A stretch of 64,000 bases of DNA from Pyrrhoderma lamaoense (taxonomy: Eukaryota; Basidiomycota; Agaricomycetes; Hymenochaetales; Hymenochaetaceae): the NCBI GenBank assembly GCA_002794735.1, contig NBAZ01000032.1, positions 62,001 through 126,000 on the forward strand. The letters run 5' to 3'. Position numbers and translations under genes: made by a program. Position 1 is the first letter of the stretch. Every line of letters starts with the position of its first letter. Shown here in pieces: positions 60,481-64,000 of this stretch. Under the pieces are notes generated by a model. It made no database searches. It was not told the origin of the DNA and worked only from the letters and a program-made list of their open reading frames with translations.

Positions 60481-62983
60481 GATGGTATGGTTGCGATAAC
60501 TACTAGTACTACTAAAATTCGTTCTTTTATTCTCGACGAACTCTGAGATTATACTCATTACATTATATATGTATTCAAGTGATGAGACATTCGAGACCTT
60601 GAAAGTCGAGAAGCCAGTGAACGTGGAATTCTCTACGTGTAAGAAATCCGGAATTCATGTTTGCACTCACAGTTCTACATCTCCATTTAATTTTTATTTC
60701 TTATTTCTATACTTGAAATTGGTGGGCAAACCAAATTGAAGTATCTAACCTCGGGGAGTGCGTCTGTCTTAGTTTAGTGTCTAAAGGTGACAACGTATAA
60801 ATTAGGATTCAATTTGAAGTGCCCATGAAAGATAAATATCTGTGAGAAAATAACGACTTCAAAACGAAGCGGAGCTGAGGAAGGAAGCTCTGGAGAAGTG
60901 GGGGAGGGTGTATGTGTGTGTGGGGGGGGGAGGAATGCAAAAATACAAGGGAGAATTGGGAACTAGAACTTATTGACTTAAGAACTATGACGCAAGAGTC
61001 CCCAATTAAGTCACGGATGCTTTGGGAAAAGGAAAAAAGCGGACATAAAAAGAAGCAATATGTGCAACACCCCCCCCTCCCCGTCCCCTCCCCTAAAGCT
61101 ATTAGAGTACTGAATGAGTATATAAAAAGTAGCGAAGCGTGTCGGATTGCGGAATAGTCTTGGGATAGATGGGTCTCGACCCGGGATTTCTTCTATTCGA
61201 GCGGAGCGGGGTGGTGGTGGTGGTAGTAGTGGTGGCTTATATTTATTACAAATGATTAAGTACACGGAATGTAATGATAGATTGCACTCAAGCACTACAC
61301 CCAAGGGAGAGAAGGTGGTTACAGATGTGCTGTATGTGGAAACGGATGCGATGGGGGGAGGGACATCGGCGAAACCTTTATGTCTCCTCCGAAGGTAAAA
61401 TAGAATAAGAGTGTACGGCAATTAATAGAAGGGGGGGAGAGAGAGACGGAGAGAGAGAGACAAAAACAAAAAGGTGAGTTTATTCTGCTCATATATGGTT
61501 ACCACCCCTTTGATGAGATGGAAGAAGGTTCACAAACTTGGGTCTGGGGTGAGAAGCGGAGGAGTGGAAGTATAAACATTCTTGGTGGGAGGGACGCGAA
61601 ACGTGCCTAGTCGAGGGTCAGGAAGAGACATTGGCACATGGAAAGAGTGAACGGATAACGAACGCGTCAGCCGAAAAACGTGTCTCTCTCTCAAATCGTT
61701 CACTATATAAACAAAGTAATGTGCACTTTTGCTCAAACGTTATATAGAAGGCTGCGAATGTGTTTTTACGAGATGAGAGGCGGTATGATGACGTGTGTTA
61801 TTGATGGTATGAAATGGGACGAGGGAGTGGAACGGAGTTTGGAAATGAGCGATTGCGATAAGGTGGTTAGGTGATTAGGAATCATTAGAAGCCATAAAAA
61901 AAAGATGTGCCTTGGACAAGGGTTGCTCAGAGCCCGTGCCAAAAAGATAACTTTGATAGAACAGAGCACGATGCTTCCTCTTCTGCTCTCTCCGAACCGC
62001 GGCGATATGTCGTCGTCGGTTGGATGTTATTCTAAGCTTAATATGCAGGATAAAAGCATATGATTATGACAGGATTCGTGGTACATCGTACTGGCAAGGC
62101 AAGGCACAAGAGAGGGAGATATTAATAAGATTTCGAGATGTGATCGAGTATGGACACTTGTCAAAGATTAGCGTTGGAGTCCTTTTTTTCCAGGCGGAAT
62201 GCCGTCCCTGTGCGATGAGTGATCACTGATGGCCCCCGCACGTGGAGCCGAACCGGAGATCGGACCGAAAGTATTCGGAAGTGTCGGGGTAACGGAGAGA
62301 AAAAGAAGAAAAAAAAAGTAAGAGAGAACGTGTGCAGGTGAGAGTGAAGGTGAAGGTGAGTGAAGGTGAAAGAAAATTTACAAGTGAAAAAGAAAGAAAG
62401 AAAAAGACGAGGTGTGGGTGAACAAGATGTCGAAAGGATTGGCACTCTTTTTTGAATTCCATTGTTGAGCCGGGAGAAAGATGAAAAGGCCGGGGATTCA
62501 CCGCATCCATAACGGGCAGTGTCGGGAAGCCGACCGGAAGAGGTGGAGGAGGAGTAGTTAACAGCCCTTGTCCTCCATCCACCATCTCTCCTCTTTCTGA
62601 AACAAGCCATCGCGGTAGTCATCCTCATCTCTGATGTCCACCTGATCTCCCAATCAGTCGACGCAACGCCCTGCTCCTAGTCGTCAACGACGGTCACGAC
62701 AACTAGACTCTTTCTCTCTTGTTCTGTAACCCTGTAGACAGCCTCCCCATTAGACTTTGTCCTCAAGCTCTGCTCTAGATCTCTCGTCATCTCTTCCCCC
62801 TTCTTTTTTGCATATCTATTTCTTCCTCCCCTAGACTCATATAGACAACTTCTGCCGCTTCTCTACTTATTACCTCCTCTCCATTCCCAACGTCACCTCC
62901 TTTTATCCCCTTCCTCTCGTCTCCATCTATCTCTCGCTCTCTATTCCCCGCCTCTCTTACTCTTTTGCTTCTCCCCTCTCACC

Positions 62984-64000
<1,017 letters not shown>

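Larger units (their letters stand above)
57976..62983. other. Five-kilobase gene-poor region with simple repeats
   Basis: After the copy 6 promoter I find no ORF with a domain or convincing splice chain. The region from 59.6 to 61.5 kb is rich in homopolymer and microsatellite DNA, detailed in the next entry. From 62690 to 62980 the + strand is strongly pyrimidine-rich, which fits the 5' leader of the CreA-like gene. Long regulatory upstream regions are common for such regulators; an unrecognised lncRNA or orphan gene cannot be excluded. Confidence 0.5.

Noticed and set aside
61130..61205. A B-box-like string (GGTCTCGACCC) suggesting a tRNA
   Set aside because: The consensus register is off by a base or more, and no acceptor stem or anticodon arm fits.
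62161..62628. Long - strand ORF upstream of the zinc-finger gene
   Set aside because: It reads through purine-rich low-complexity DNA and lies in the likely promoter/leader of the + strand gene.

Overview
The window is nuclear DNA of a filamentous basidiomycete, most likely an Agaricomycete. The genes are split by many short GT-AG introns (mostly about 45-65 nt). The conserved proteins are fungal (Pet127, Nta1, a Ste7/Fuz7-type MAPKK, a Mig1/CreA-type zinc finger). Half of the window belongs to FunK1 kinases, a family expanded in mushroom-forming fungi. There is no operon logic and no rRNA; I could not convincingly identify a tRNA or CRISPR array.

Left flank (1-12.1 kb) is conserved housekeeping DNA: the 5' end of RAD50 (-), RPN13/ADRM1 (-), a short coiled-coil (SCOC-like) gene (+), PET127 (+), a universal-stress-protein gene (-) and the M3 metallopeptidase saccharolysin PRD1 (+). 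All of these read without frame breaks, apart from one PET127 junction I could not resolve.

From 13.5 to 58 kb there is a mirror-image array of six FunK1 kinase genes: copies 1, 2, 3 on the + strand at 13.6-25.9 kb and copies 4, 5, 6 on the - strand at 44.3-58.0 kb. Copies pair across the mirror (1 with 6, 2 with 5, 3 with 4), and the midpoints of the paired start codons all fall near 35.1-36.0 kb. Each gene has the same layout: an N-terminal FunK1 region, a kinase core with HRD and a DLE in place of DFG, and a basic tail with three spaced TRS-type motifs. Copy 2 was checked exon by exon (8 exons, 972 codons, open). Copies 4 and 5 look open, while copies 1, 3 and 6 carry frameshifts. Two further degenerate FunK1 relics lie head to head at 48.8-49.8 kb. 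A small Tc1/mariner-type MITE sits just upstream of copy 4.

The core between the two arms (26.6-42.6 kb) holds a frameshifted POT/PTR2 peptide transporter (-), AMP deaminase AMD1 (-), cullin-like APC2 (-), the N-terminal amidase NTA1 (+), a Ste7/Fuz7-like MAPKK (+) and a TGL2-like lipase with at least one frame break (-). The mirror axis falls close to the divergent APC2/NTA1 promoter.

Right flank (58-64 kb): about 5 kb with no convincing gene but many simple repeats and polypurine/polypyrimidine runs, then the 5' end of a Mig1/CreA-like C2H2 regulator running off the window. The most unusual content is the mirrored FunK1 array: its mosaic copies, its two shared promoter types (ACGCG blocks; TCGCGA-CACGTG-TCGCGA), its conserved TRS tail, and the contrast between its decaying members and the intact genes beside it.
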